Below, piece after piece: positions 34,341 to 45,699 of a stretch of DNA of 64,000 bases. Numbering within the stretch: position 1 is the stretch's first letter; every line of letters begins with the position of its first letter. The stretch lies in NCBI GenBank assembly GCA_019426215.1, contig CM033405.1:8595001-8659000 (forward strand). Direction: 5' to 3'. The notes under the pieces are model-generated. The model searched no databases. It saw only the letters and a list, made by a program, of their open reading frames with translations, and was not told where the DNA came from. Made by a program: the position numbers and the translations under genes. The DNA is from Buddleja alternifolia (Eukaryota; Streptophyta; Magnoliopsida; Lamiales; Scrophulariaceae).

Positions 34341-34661
34341 TTCGTGTGTGCAATTGAAATTAAATGGGCTGAAAGAGGGAATATTTAAATTCTGAAAGAG
34401 GGATTTTACTAGTTTATAAGAATTTCTCTTTTGTAGCTAGGTATTATGAGGAAACATTGTGATTTGTGAGTTTTTGCAAAAGGATTCGAATTTCTCTTTT
34501 TTTTGCTTTTCTCTTTTCCCCTTTTTTCTTTTTCTTTTTCTTTTTTCGTTTTACAATAAAACCTTTCATTAAGACTATAAAATCCAAAAATAGTTAGGGG
34601 TGTTTAAGGTGCGATTTTATGATTTTCTTTTTTGGGAAAATTAGGCGTAGGAGAGTTGGAG
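34341..34661. other. Upstream flank of the ceramidase gene
   Basis: Pyrimidine-rich and AT-rich DNA just upstream of the predicted minus-strand leader exon. Presumably holds the promoter, but no clear motif was recognised. Confidence 0.35.
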
Positions 34662-35224
34662 CTATGTTGCATAGACACGGACACTGCATGACACGGACAC
34701 AGGACACGTCAATTCTTAAAAAATTAGGACATGGACACGGCTCGGACACGTCTGCCCATATTATATATATATATATATATATAATATGTTATAAACTTAT
34801 GAGTAATTGAACACCTATTAAACAATAATCAATAATTCAACAACTTATTAATAACAACCTATATATATATATATTCACTATTTGTATATGAGTAACCTAT
34901 TTTTATATAAAATAACAACTTATTAATGACAATGTTTCTGTAAACTATAAAACTTCATTTATATATAATTACATATATATATATAAATACATTTATATTA
35001 AAAATATAAAAAAAATGCAAAAAATCAGCTCGAAGTGTCCTGGCCGTGTCCATACCGTGTCCTGACCGTGTCCGTGTCGTGTCCTAGTTTTATTTAATTA
35101 TTTTTAATTCTGGACACACCATTGCCGTGTTCGACACGTCGCGGTCCCGTGTCCGGACCGTGTCCGTGTCCGGCGTGTGTCGGACACTGCACGGAGTGAT
35201 TTTTACGCGTGTCCGTGCATCATA
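34662..35224. mobile_element. hAT-like MITE rich in GTGTCCG motifs
   Basis: Ends TATGTTGCATAGACACGGAC and GTGTCCGTGCATCATA are inverted repeats. Flanks AGTTGGAG (34654-34661) and AGTTGGAA (35225-35232) match at 7 of 8 bases, the target size of hAT elements. Both arms are packed with GACACGG / CCGTGTC repeats, and the AT-rich centre has no ORF. Confidence 0.75.
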
Positions 35225-35368
35225 AGTTGGAAGTTTTAAAATTTATAAAGAGACATTGATTTTTGATTAATTAAGAAAGAGATTGTTAACCTTTATAAAT
35301 TCTTAAAAGTAACAATTATCTCATTTTTCACCATTTTCTTTCAAAAGATTACTATTAAGCACTACTTA

Positions 35369-35799
35369 GGTCTATTTGTTTGTGTTTTCAAATTACTTTT
35401 TTTTTTATTTTTATGTAAAAATACAAATACTCACTTTATATTATTTTTAACTGAAAATATTCTCGTTTTTTATTCTCGTTTTTATGTTCCCAATAAATTT
35501 CAATTATTTTCTAAAATTATATTTCACGTTACTCATCTCACAATTTCTTTTTATCACTTTTCTCTCTCATCTTTTTTCAATTTTTTAAACACCTCTCCTT
35601 TAAATTTTTAAATCCAACATTATTCATCTAATCATTACTTTTCAATCATTTTACACATCGCAATCGCCAATTTCAACTATTTTTAAAAACACAATTAAGC
35701 ACACCTACTTTTTTCACATAAAAATAAAAAGACTCATTCCCTCATACATTTTAAAAAATGACGGTTGAAAATAAAATGAAAACACATCTAAACAGAACC
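35369..35799. mobile_element. Tourist-like MITE
   Basis: Left end GGTCTATTTGTTTGTGTTTT and right end AAAACACATCTAAACAGAACC pair with mismatches. TTA flanks both ends (35366-35368 and 35800-35802). 431 bases, no ORF. Confidence 0.68.
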
Positions 35800-35802
35800 T
35801 TA

Positions 35803-37814
35803 AAGTTTTATTATTAATATATCTTTCACAATGAATAATTATTTTTTGACCATTTTGATGGGAAAAAACTTGTAAATGATCTGAGAAAATCATATTTTAT
35901 TTTATTTACATATCAAGTGACAATACTGACAAAAGTTACATGTAATCATTAATGAAGCAACTGAGTGTCACAACTCGATGTTGCATTTCAATTCAATCTA
36001 CTTTCCTAGATATAATATCATCATTAAAGAGGTAATAGATGAAAACTCCACAATCTCATTTGATATTCCATTTGATATTTTTGTGTCCAAAAAATACGAG
36101 GGATTTGGGTATCCAAGATAAGCTAAACATAAGCTAAGAGTAAAAGCATGTAATTGACAACTTCTACAAATTTCTTCTACATTTCTTATATAAAGTATAG
36201 CTTTTTTTATTCGATTACAACTTTTTTTTTCAAAATTAAATTGGTCAAAAAAATATTACTTAACATGCAAGAAAGATTAACAATAAAATTTTAAGTAGTC
36301 TTGAGAAAATATAGAAGAAGTAATCGACATTCTTTAGAAAAAAAACTTGAGATAAGTAATATAAACGAAACTTTGTGATAAAATTGTTATTTAATAATTT
36401 TTAAAGCTTAACAATCCATTCCCCTTAATTAATTAAAAATTATTGTGTCTTTATAAATTTTGAAACTTCTCACTCAGCACTCCCCTAATTTCCCTTATTT
36501 TTATTTTTTACTAATTTCAAATTGAAATGTCAAGCGCAGTTTTGTGAAAATGCAATTCAAAATTGTGGTTTTGTATATTAAAAGTGATTATGCGATTTGA
36601 TGCGATTCCCTACAATTTGACGATTTTTCAATTGATTATATAACTAAATAAACAAACATATATTTTGTTGATCAAAATAACACGATTATGATCATTTATA
36701 ACTAGGAAAATACTAGCATCATTACATAATGTTAGATAAAAGTGTCATAATAGTTAGAACGACAAAAAAGTACTAGCATATCACTTTAGAAATTGAAAAA
36801 TGTAAAAAGAAATACTTTTGAGTTCCATTCTCGTGATTTATATCCATGAGTTAGTAATAAGTTGATAATGTGAGTGAAAATTAAATATTGCGCCAAATTG
36901 ACAAACCCAAGACTTAGTAGCCAAAGATCCACAAAAATTTGGGCCATATTCCCAAGTTAACATGTCTAATCCAGGTCCATGATGGAGGACCAAATTTGCG
37001 GGGATGCAAAGCTACAAACAATATCCATCTAACCAAGGAAGTTTTCATAGCAAGTCGAGGGGATCAAGCCCCAAGATGGTTGATTGGTTAGGTCTAATCT
37101 CTTGACCAGATCTAACTTAATTAGAGGGATCATAATCTCTTATTAGCAGCGATTACTATATGTAATTGAGAAAGAAGACCAAACATTGATTCGGCTACCA
37201 TATCGAGCACTACTCATCAAACTTGTATTAATTCGGACATTGAAGGATGAATAAGACTCTACATTCAATTTCCTAGTAATTACTCTTATTCTTTTATCTT
37301 TTTACGCATTATTATCGTAATTGTATCATATAATATTATAGGTATAAGTTGGATACACATCAGTTAAAAAGTTGGATCATGAAATTGCCAAATATTTTGA
37401 ATTGGATCAAGAATTTCAATTGATTAAGTATGTGTAAATGATCATGGCTGAACATAGAAAGTCTTCAAAAAGAACTGGCCAAACCATGGGCATACCATGA
37501 AATTATAAAGGTTACAACTTGATCCTAAATGGAACAGAATGACATACGAATCTATGTATAAACATAGTATCTATATAGATAAGCTTGAATGACGCCTTGA
37601 GAATATATATATAACCCTATTACATATCGGGTTTATATTAAGTATAACTATAATATGTACATATTTTACTATATATATACATATATCAAATAAATGCACA
37701 CACATATAAGCAAGTGTTTTAATCTTATGATAACTGGGACTTGAAATTCGTAGATAAACTTAAAGTACAAGATAATGACAATGTGTACTTGTTTGAATTC
37801 TGAAGTTGTGTACT
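35803..37814. other. Spacer, possible LTR scrap
   Basis: No gene. The stretch at about 36880-37370, ending ACACATCA, has the look of a worn gypsy LTR (leader-like text, CA end) but no partner, primer site or protein was found. The rest is AT-rich and featureless. Confidence 0.3.
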
Positions 37815-38925
37815 TGTTAGGAGTCAATTATGTTTGATGTTTTTGCTAATGACAATTAGGATTCGTGTTAGACCTATAAAATTATGTAAGTTTGATTTTC
37901 ATAAAATATATGTATAGGACTTTGAAATTGTAGACGTCATATAGTACTCTTCTTAGGATCTAAGCCAGCCATCGAGAGGCCAACAACGTTGACAGAATTC
38001 TGAGTAAGTTAAGACTAAAGGGCGAGATTAAGGCTAAAAGTCTTGATAAAGTGAAGATTGAGCACCTAGAAGCGTCAAGCGAACGTGAGGCTGGGGCTGT
38101 AAACGAGCTCGAGCTCGAGCCAAGCCTGATGAAATTAGCTCGAGCTCGATTATACTTTTTTGAGCTCGAACTCGAACTCAATGAGCCTCATTTTATAGGG
38201 CTCGAGTTCAAACTCGAAGTAGATGAGCCGAGCTCGAGCTTGAAGTAATAAATAATTCAATTTTTTTTTTGAAAATAAAATAAATTCTGCTTTTTAGCTT
38301 ATAACAATACGTTAATCATGTATAGTATACATTATTCACATATACAATAAGTATTATTAAGATAAATAATAATTGAATATCTTATATTCAATAAGTATTT
38401 AGAAAATAGAGAAGAGTGTCGTGAAAACATGATTTCATTAAATTATTTTATAGAAAAGTATATCATATCAACTAAAATATGTAATCTTATAATTGTTGTT
38501 GTTATTATTTTGCACGATTTAAACAAAATAGAAAAAAAAACTTAAATATTATTGAACTATGTTGTATATAAAATTGCAAGTATTATTTTTATGAAATATG
38601 AGTATTTTTAGACATATATTAAAAATTAATAAATAATAATAATAAAAGCTCACGAGCCTGCTTATGAGCATATGCAACTATAAGTGAGCTTGAGCTTGAC
38701 TCGCGAAAAAGCTCGACTCGAGCTCGAGCTGAGCTTCAATCGAGCCGGCTCACCATGCTCATGTGCCAGCTCGGCTCACCTTACACCCCTACGCGAGGCA
38801 CCCGAACTAGATTTAGACATTTAGTACTCCTGAAAATTAATTTGTCTCCAACGGGTTCAAATGGATATTTGAAGACATTTAATGCTGAGAAGGAGCATTT
38901 AATGCTGATAATTCAATGATATAAT
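37815..38925 (+). repeat. Old Copia LTR relic (family 1), split by a hAT-like element
   Basis: Starts TGTTAGGAGTCAATTATG and follows the order of the family-1 LTR (GATGTTTTTGCTAATGACAATTAGGATT, TGTTAGACC, TATGTAAGTTTG) with many changes. It is interrupted at 38092-38791 and resumes (38800-38925) with AACGGGTTCAAATG and CATTTAATGCTGA, matching the LTR interior. It stops before the LTR's second half. Confidence 0.75.
38092..38791. mobile_element. hAT-like non-autonomous element with CGAGCT repeats
   Basis: Ends TGGGGCTGTAAACGAG and TTACACCCCTA are inverted repeats of the plant TAGGGGTGTAAACGAG class. Target duplication CGTGAGGC (38084-38091) and CGCGAGGC (38792-38799), 7 of 8. Both arms are rich in CTCGAG and GAGCTC; the AT-rich centre is non-coding. 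It is nested in the old Copia LTR. Confidence 0.85.
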
Positions 38926-39035
38926 ACCAAATTAACTAAATTAATAAGGAGTAAAACATCACTTCATCCGAACTACATGTGTTTTTCCACTTTCTCATTC
39001 TTTATACTTAATCGGCTAAAGTCATGAATTCAATA

Positions 39036-39669
39036 TGATACGGTTCGATTTTACACCAAAAAAGTCGTGCTAATTAAAAACACGACTTTATTTATATGCG
39101 TATGAGAAATCTAACTTTTATGGAAGACGAATAATTTTGTGAAATGACTGCCAAACTTTTATTAAAAAACAGGCAAAAGAGACTTTAAATTTCCTCTCAT
39201 TAATGCTTGAAACCTTCTCCAAAGAAAATGAAGAACATAAAAATAATATACTTTTTTCTTGAATTGTGATTCTAAAATTACAAAGAATAGAAATTTTCCT
39301 ATTTATAGGCCTTCATGGTTGAATTCTCTCCCCTCCCTCTTTTAGGAGTGGCCGACCACTTCTCCATTTTTTGGGGGAGATGATGATTCATCTCCCCTTC
39401 TTTGAGGGATATTAGGTAGGATTGGATACGATTTGATTTTTATTCAATCTTATCCCTTCTCGAGCTATCCTTCTTGATCTGAGCCTTCCACCATTTCCTC
39501 GAGCTATCTTTTTTGATTCGAGCCTTCCACCGTTTCCTCGAGCTATCTTTCCTCATGAATGCATATTTGTTTAGGCCTCCCCGTCTTTTTTAGCTAGCTT
39601 CCTCGTTTTTCTATGGGCCCATCCTTTGAAAGACCGGATGTTACATCACAATAATTTGCAGGCGTATCA
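39036..39669 (-). repeat. 3' LTR of pol-less Tat element
   Basis: TGATACGG...GCGTATCA, 634 bases. By eye roughly 95 to 96 percent identical to the LTR at 48441-49075. A purine tract (minus strand) adjoins at 39671-39684. Confidence 0.92.
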
Positions 39670-39864
39670 TAAGTCCCCCTACTCTTGAGGTCTTGAAATG
39701 AGTCAAGGCCTCGAGAGTAAATAATTAATTTAAATAATGCTCAGCCCTTTCTTTCCTCTTTTCCCCCTCTTTTTTTCTTTATTGGTTTGTGAACTCCCAT
39801 CTCCCTTAAGAATCTAGATGGACTCCTTCTACTCCTAATTCTTTTCAAGGTAGGAGAGCCCTAC

Positions 39865-41399
39865 TGTTAGAAATTTCATGTCAGATGTTTTGATGATGAC
39901 AATTAGGACCTTTTGTTAGACCCCAAAATATGTAAGTTTGTTTTTCAACTTTGAAGCGTTAGATTTGTAATAGGCTTTGTTTTATCTTTATTCTAGATTG
40001 TTAGGTTAAGTTGTCTTAGACTAAGCATCTGATTTGTTCTGAGTGAGTTTATCAGAAGTAAAGTTTGAAGACTCAAGCGCCTGAAGTCTGAATAAAGATG
40101 AAGATTCCAAGCGTCTAGAATGACCTGCTACACCAAGCGTCACCCTATAGGATAGAAGTGATTCAAGGTTGAATAAGCGTCTATCAATGACTGATTTCAC
40201 CTGAATTTATTTCTAAGTCCAGAAGGAGTTTAATGCAAATATTCTCAAAGCATTAAATGCCAACGAACATTTAATTCAAATGCATTAAATGCTGATAAGG
40301 GCATTAAATGTGATAAGCACCTTCAGATGTACGGAGAAGCCACCCTACTGGACTGTCAACTATTCAAAGACTGCAGCACCAACTTTTGTGCAGTAGATTT
40401 TCAGAAAAAAGGACAAAAATTGTTCACTCGCAGAAATGAGAGACACGCGCCCTTGCATGTGTCAAACGAACACTTTTTTCAAGAATGCCTATAAATAGGA
40501 CTTCAACAACAAGCCAAATATAGAGAACAATTATCAAGTCAAATTGTTGTTGCATTGAAGTCTCATTCCTTACAATCTCAGAAAAGCCAAAATTTTTAAG
40601 AAAATATTCTCTTTGCTTTTCTTCAAATCCTGAGACAGTCAACCAATATCTCAAACATTCTTTTCGAAGAAACCCACATTACTACTGAGATATTCCTAGT
40701 TGTTTGAACTTTATCAAAATCAAACAAACCGTTTAGAAAAACCCCTATCCAAGCCTCGCGATCTGTGTGAAGTCGAAGTTGGATACTTGCCATATTTTTG
40801 GGTGAAAGAAGCAAGGGATAAAAGTGATTTAGAGCAGAAATCTGTGTGATCAAGGAGCTCAAGTCATCGACATCCATCTCTCCCTAATTTGTAGAAGATT
40901 CTGTGTGATTCTTTAAGAATCATTTTAGTGGATTGTCTCCAAGTGTTCGAGGAGAAGAAGGACGTAGTTAGGATTACACCACCCAACGAACCTTACAAAT
41001 ATTGTGCCTTACTTTATTTTCAGCAGTCACATTGTCATATCATAATCTGATAAAGTAAAACTTAATCAAACGCTAAGCAACTAAATACACTTTCTGTGAC
41101 GCTAAAGCTTTCAAAGAGAAGACTCCAAAAATTATTCCGTTGTGCTAACACTGGTCAAAGAAGTGAACGCTCAAACCTATTTGGTTGTAGTAATCAAGTC
41201 TTGAAATCTAAGTTAGACGCTTCACCAAAGCGCCTATATTTTAAGTGAACGCTTAAATCAAGTGTTAGACACTTCAAGCGTCTACTTTTCAAGCGTCCAA
41301 AATCCTTTTTATACGAATCTTTTTGAAGTTGAAAAAGACTTCAGGGTCTATTCAACCCCCCCCCCTCTAAACCCTTTCGTATGCCACTTGAGACCAACA
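39865..41399 (+). mobile_element. Solo Copia LTR (family 1, copy 3) nested in the Tat element
   Basis: Starts TGTTAGAAATTTCATGTCAG and ends GAGACCAACA, 1535 bases. Perfect 5-bp duplication CCTAC (39860-39864 and 41400-41404). TATAAATA at 40490-40497. It aligns along its length with 11134-12640 and 14854-16355. It inserted after the Tat element. Confidence 0.94.
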
Positions 41400-41404
41400 C
41401 CTAC

Positions 41405-41677
41405 CATCCTCTTCTTTTTTAAAGGAGCTATAACTCTTTTTCTTTCCAATTTCCTCTTGCTTGCATGCTTCAAATTTCTCCTTCTCCTCTTTTTTTTATA
41501 CAATTTTCGAAAATTGCCATAAAAACTCCTCCTCCTTATACTTTTCTTCTTTTTTCTTTTCTTTTGTTTTGGTATTGCGATTGTAGCATCCTCGGGGAAC
41601 TCTTTTTTCTTTCCTTTCCTTTGTGAAGAGATCAAGGTGACAACTTGCAAATTCTTTCTCCCAATACCTGTGTATAC

Positions 41678-41715
<38 letters not shown>

Positions 41716-42026
41716 ATGCATGCGTGTATATATATGCATATATTCATATAAATTTTATGATTTGCATGCATAAATATGGACATAAATGCGCATACTTATA
41801 CACATACACATGAATTCCCATAATTTGCATGCTTGATAATGTGTAAACGGACAATTACATGTATTGCTAAGCACTAAATTACTTACATGCGTTTTACATT
41901 CGGCTTGCTCTCGAGTCAAGCACATGACGTGATCACCCTTTTGATCACATTGATCACATAGTGTTTTCATTAATTCCACAATATACTGCCTATTTTATGC
42001 CATCATCTCAGTCAAACACTTATGCT
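41405..42026. other. Tat-element 3' interior, no gene
   Basis: Pyrimidine-rich and TA-rich text including a TA run at 41679-41713. A ~90-base segment (41725-41815, with TTCATATAAATTTTATG and AAATATGGACATA) recurs directly at about 45235-45325 beyond the Mutator insertion. The basic ORFs on the minus strand are low-complexity shadows. Confidence 0.45.
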
Positions 42027-45000
42027 GGGGAAATTAAATAAATAATACAAATTTAAAAGAAAAATCAGAAAATAGCATGAAAAAAGTGGGAAGCAGAAAA
42101 TAGCACGTTACGACATATCACATGTCGTCTCACGTAATTATATATATTTTTTTAATTGTTATGTGAGACGACATGTGGCATGTCGTCTCAGACTGTTCTC
42201 ACGTTACCTTTTTTTTTTTTTTGAAATTTCAGTCGGCCGTGTCAGGTGACACGGCTGACAAGCAACGGTGAGACGGCATGCTGCATGCGGTCTCACTGTT
42301 GACGGATTTTTATTTTTTTTTCGTTTCCTCGGTACAAATAACCGAGAGCTCTTCCATTTCTTCTTCTTCTTCTTCTTGAATTGTCCACCATTTTAAGCAA
42401 AATCTTAGGCGGAAAGAGCTTGAAAAAATCAAACACATTCTCCTCTCTATCTATTCCCAACCAAAAACGTAAGGTATGATTTTAATTTTGTAATTTTTCG
42501 AGTGTATATATTTTTATTGTAATTTATGGTTCAAAAATTGAATTTGTAGTGATAAAATCGATTTTTTAGCTATAATATTTGCATTATTTCATATAATTCC
42601 AAAAATATTCGTATAATTATTGACATAATTTTTAGTATGATTTTTATGAATTTTTGGTGTACTTTTTTGGTATAATGTTGGGATTTTTTTTGAATTGGTT
42701 GGTATAATGTTATTTTGGAATTATTTAGTATAATATTTGAAATTTTGGTATAATGTTGAAAATGTGAGGTATAGTTGAAATGTTTGGTATAATTTATATG
42801 TTTAGTGTTTAATTTTGAATAGTTAGGTTTTTTTATTGTAGATGGTTGGTTTAATTTGGAATTGTTTGGTATAAGTTCGAATTAATAGGCTTAATTTCGT
42901 GTAGTTAGATTGTTTTTTCGAATAAGTAGGTATATTTTGTAATTGTTTAGTATAATGTTTGAATTTATAGTAATAATTTAAAATTTTTACTAATAATAAT
43001 TTAGTAGTGTTTAAATTTACATATAACTTGCAAATGAAATTTCAAATGTTTAGGTTTACATAGTATGTATACTTTCAAATGAGTAGTTCTAATTTTAGGT
43101 TAAATTTGTAATGTAGAAGTATTTGTTGTATATATAAATTCTAATTTTGTAGGTATAATTGTATTTTTTTACTATAATTTTGAATATAGTATTTATTTGT
43201 GGTTTGAATTATGATTTTTACTATAATTATGATTTTATCTGGGCGCCATCTCTCAATTAGGGCCTTTACGAGGCCTAGGTCATTTATAAACTGATCTAAC
43301 TGGTAAAGCATATAAAATCCCATCTGATCAATCTTTACCTTGGCGCGGTGATGTACACGAGAGTTAAAAGCCTGACTGAAATATGCATGGTCAGCTCGTC
43401 GGACACGAATAGTTAAGTCAGGATGATCAGCAACTGTCTCAGATACATGATTGTCCTGATCATATAATACGCTCTCATCAACTGGGCCATATACATTACG
43501 ATCGGCCATTCTGCATTTATATATCCACAAGAATGTTAATTTACATTGTACGATATAAGTTACACTTAATATTTAAACATAATAATTTAAACTACCAATC
43601 CAACTACTCTAAATTAAACGTAATATTTGAAAGTTTACAAAACAAATAATCCAATTCGAAATTAAACCTAATCACTCGTAAATATACCAAACAATTCAAA
43701 ATCAAACCTATACATTCATATTATACCAAACAATTCAAGAATTATTCCAACTAATTCGAACATTGTATCAAACATTTCCAAAATTGGGCAATTAATCCAA
43801 AATTAAAGTTAACTACTCCAAATTAAGCCAATCAAAGTATTTATACCCAACAATTCTAAGTTAAACCTAGCAACTCGAAATCGAACCTAAAAATTCAAAA
43901 TTATTACTATAAATTCAAACATTATACTAAACAATTACAAAATATACCTACTTATTCGAAAAAAAATCTAACTACACGAAATTAAGCCTATTAATTCGAA
44001 CTTATACCAAACAATTCGAAATTAAACCAACCATCTACAATAAAAACCTAACAATTCAAAATTAAACACTAAACATACAAATTATACCAAACATTTCAAC
44101 TATACCTAACATTTTCAATATTATACCAAAAATTCAAATATTATACTAAATAATTCCAAAATAACACTAAAAATAAAAAATCAATTTACTAATTCAACAA
44201 TTATACCAACCAATTTCAACATTGTAACAATACAAGAATTATTTGGTCTAATTTAAAAAGAGCATTAAAAATGGACATTATACCTAAAAATTAAAAATAA
44301 ATCTCAACGATCCAAAATTATACAACATTATACCACACAATTCAAAACAAATTCTAACATTATACCAAAAAGTACACCAAAAACTCATAAAAATCATACC
44401 AAAAATTATACGAAAATTTTTAGAATTATACGAAATAATGCAAAAACTATAGTTAAAAAAATGATTTTACAATTACAAATTCAATTTTTGAATCATAAAT
44501 TACAATAAAAATATATACATTCTAAAATTAATAAAATTAAAATTATACCTTTCGTTCTTGGTTGAGAAAGAGATAGAGAGGAGAATGTGTTCGATTTTTC
44601 AAACTCTTTTCGCCTTAAAATTATACAAATTTTCGCTGTAAAATTTGAGGTTGAGGAGGAAGAAGAAGAAGAGGAGAAAGAAGAAGAAGAAAGAGAAGAA
44701 GAAGAAGAGCAGAAAGAAAGAAATAAAGGAGAAGAAAGAAAGCACCGAGGCCTGAAAAAAAAAACAATAAAGTGAACAGTGAGACGACATGCTGCATGCC
44801 GTCTCACTGTTCACTAGCTGACACGGCTGATTGACTGCGTGAGACGACATGTAGCATGTCGTCTCAGTCTGAGACGACATGCCACATGTCGTCTCACATA
44901 ACAATTAAAAAAAATTATAATTACGTGAGACGACATGTCACATGTCGTCTCAGCACTGAGACGACATGTGATATGTCGTAACGTGCTATTTTCTGCTTCC

Positions 45001-45063
45001 CACTTTTTTCATGCTATTTTCTGATTTTTCTTTTAAATTTGTATTATTTATTTAATTTTCCCC
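42027..45063. mobile_element. Mutator-type element with long palindrome-rich inverted arms
   Basis: Begins GGGGAAATTAAATAAATAAT and ends in its reverse complement. The flanks are a perfect 9-bp duplication ACTTATGCT (42018-42026 and 45064-45072), the Mutator signature. The inverted arms are about 1.0 to 1.2 kb (42027 to about 42985, and about 43890 to 45063). Each outer arm holds several hairpin modules of the form GAGACGACATG-nn-CATGTCGTCTC. The inner arms hold degenerate repeats around GGTATAATGTT. There is no transposase. The centre carries a plant-mobile-domain gene fragment (43238-43509). The high similarity of the arms suggests either recent insertion or arm homogenisation. Confidence 0.9.
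43238..43509 (-). pseudogene. Plant mobile domain (MAIN-like) gene fragment inside the Mutator element
   Basis: The minus strand from the ATG at 43509 reads MADRNVYGPVDESVLYDQ, then about 45 residues on QMGFYMLYQL, and ends ALIERWRPDK. In plant mobile domain proteins (PF10536; MAIN/MAIL1 relatives and transposon-borne versions) the domain starts with a Vx-GP-D-SVLY-Q-like leader and contains GFYG...L-ALVERWRPETHTF. The match stops at RWRPDK, after which the frame runs into the element's AT-rich arm. So about 90 residues, one exon's worth, are present. This could be a captured host exon or the remnant of a gene that this transposon lineage carries. Family call fairly sure; origin inferred. Confidence 0.7.
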
Positions 45064-45072
45064 ACTTATGCT

Positions 45073-45480
45073 ATAGCAGACTTACAAAGTTGAGAGTTCA
45101 TGCGTTGAATCCATTATTTTGTTCTAAGCCATTTATTCTTTTTACTTAAGACACATACAAAACAGTAGTTTGTCTTTTTAGGCAATAAACATATGAATGC
45201 ATCTGCAAGTTATATACATGTTTCACATATCATAGTGAATATATATGCATATATTCATATATAAATTTTATGCTTTGCCTGTATAAATATGGACATAGAC
45301 GCGCATACTTGCATAGACATATATATATATATAGATGTAATTTTACATGCAGGCCTAAAAAATAAAGAATATATATATACTTTATGATTCGTATAGTTGC
45401 CATCAAATGGATACTTTCGACTTTAGATATTCCTTTTTTTTTTAATGTTCTACCCGTGTAGCATATTTTTACCCTTTTAA
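45073..45480. other. Tat-element interior between Mutator insertion and antisense ORF
   Basis: AT-rich, no gene. Contains the second copy (about 45235-45325) of the ~90-base direct repeat also seen at 41725-41815. Confidence 0.45.
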
Positions 45481-45699
45481 ACGTGACAAACAATGTCTTG
45501 TTCTTCGGTCGAGTCGATTGGGCCAGTTTTCTCCTTGCTCAATTCATCAATTCTTGAGCATGCTGAAGGCACCCATTGAGTAGCACGCCGCCCGAGGTGA
45601 CTGAGTCGGGCGAGCTCCATGATATAGGTTCTGATATCGACATTGACCCCCCGAGGACATCCCCCTTTAACTCGTGTTGAATAGAAACAATTAGCCACC

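Noticed and set aside
44493..44904. Serine/phenylalanine-rich ORFs on both strands
   Set aside because: Products of the GAA/TTC microsatellite in the Mutator arm.
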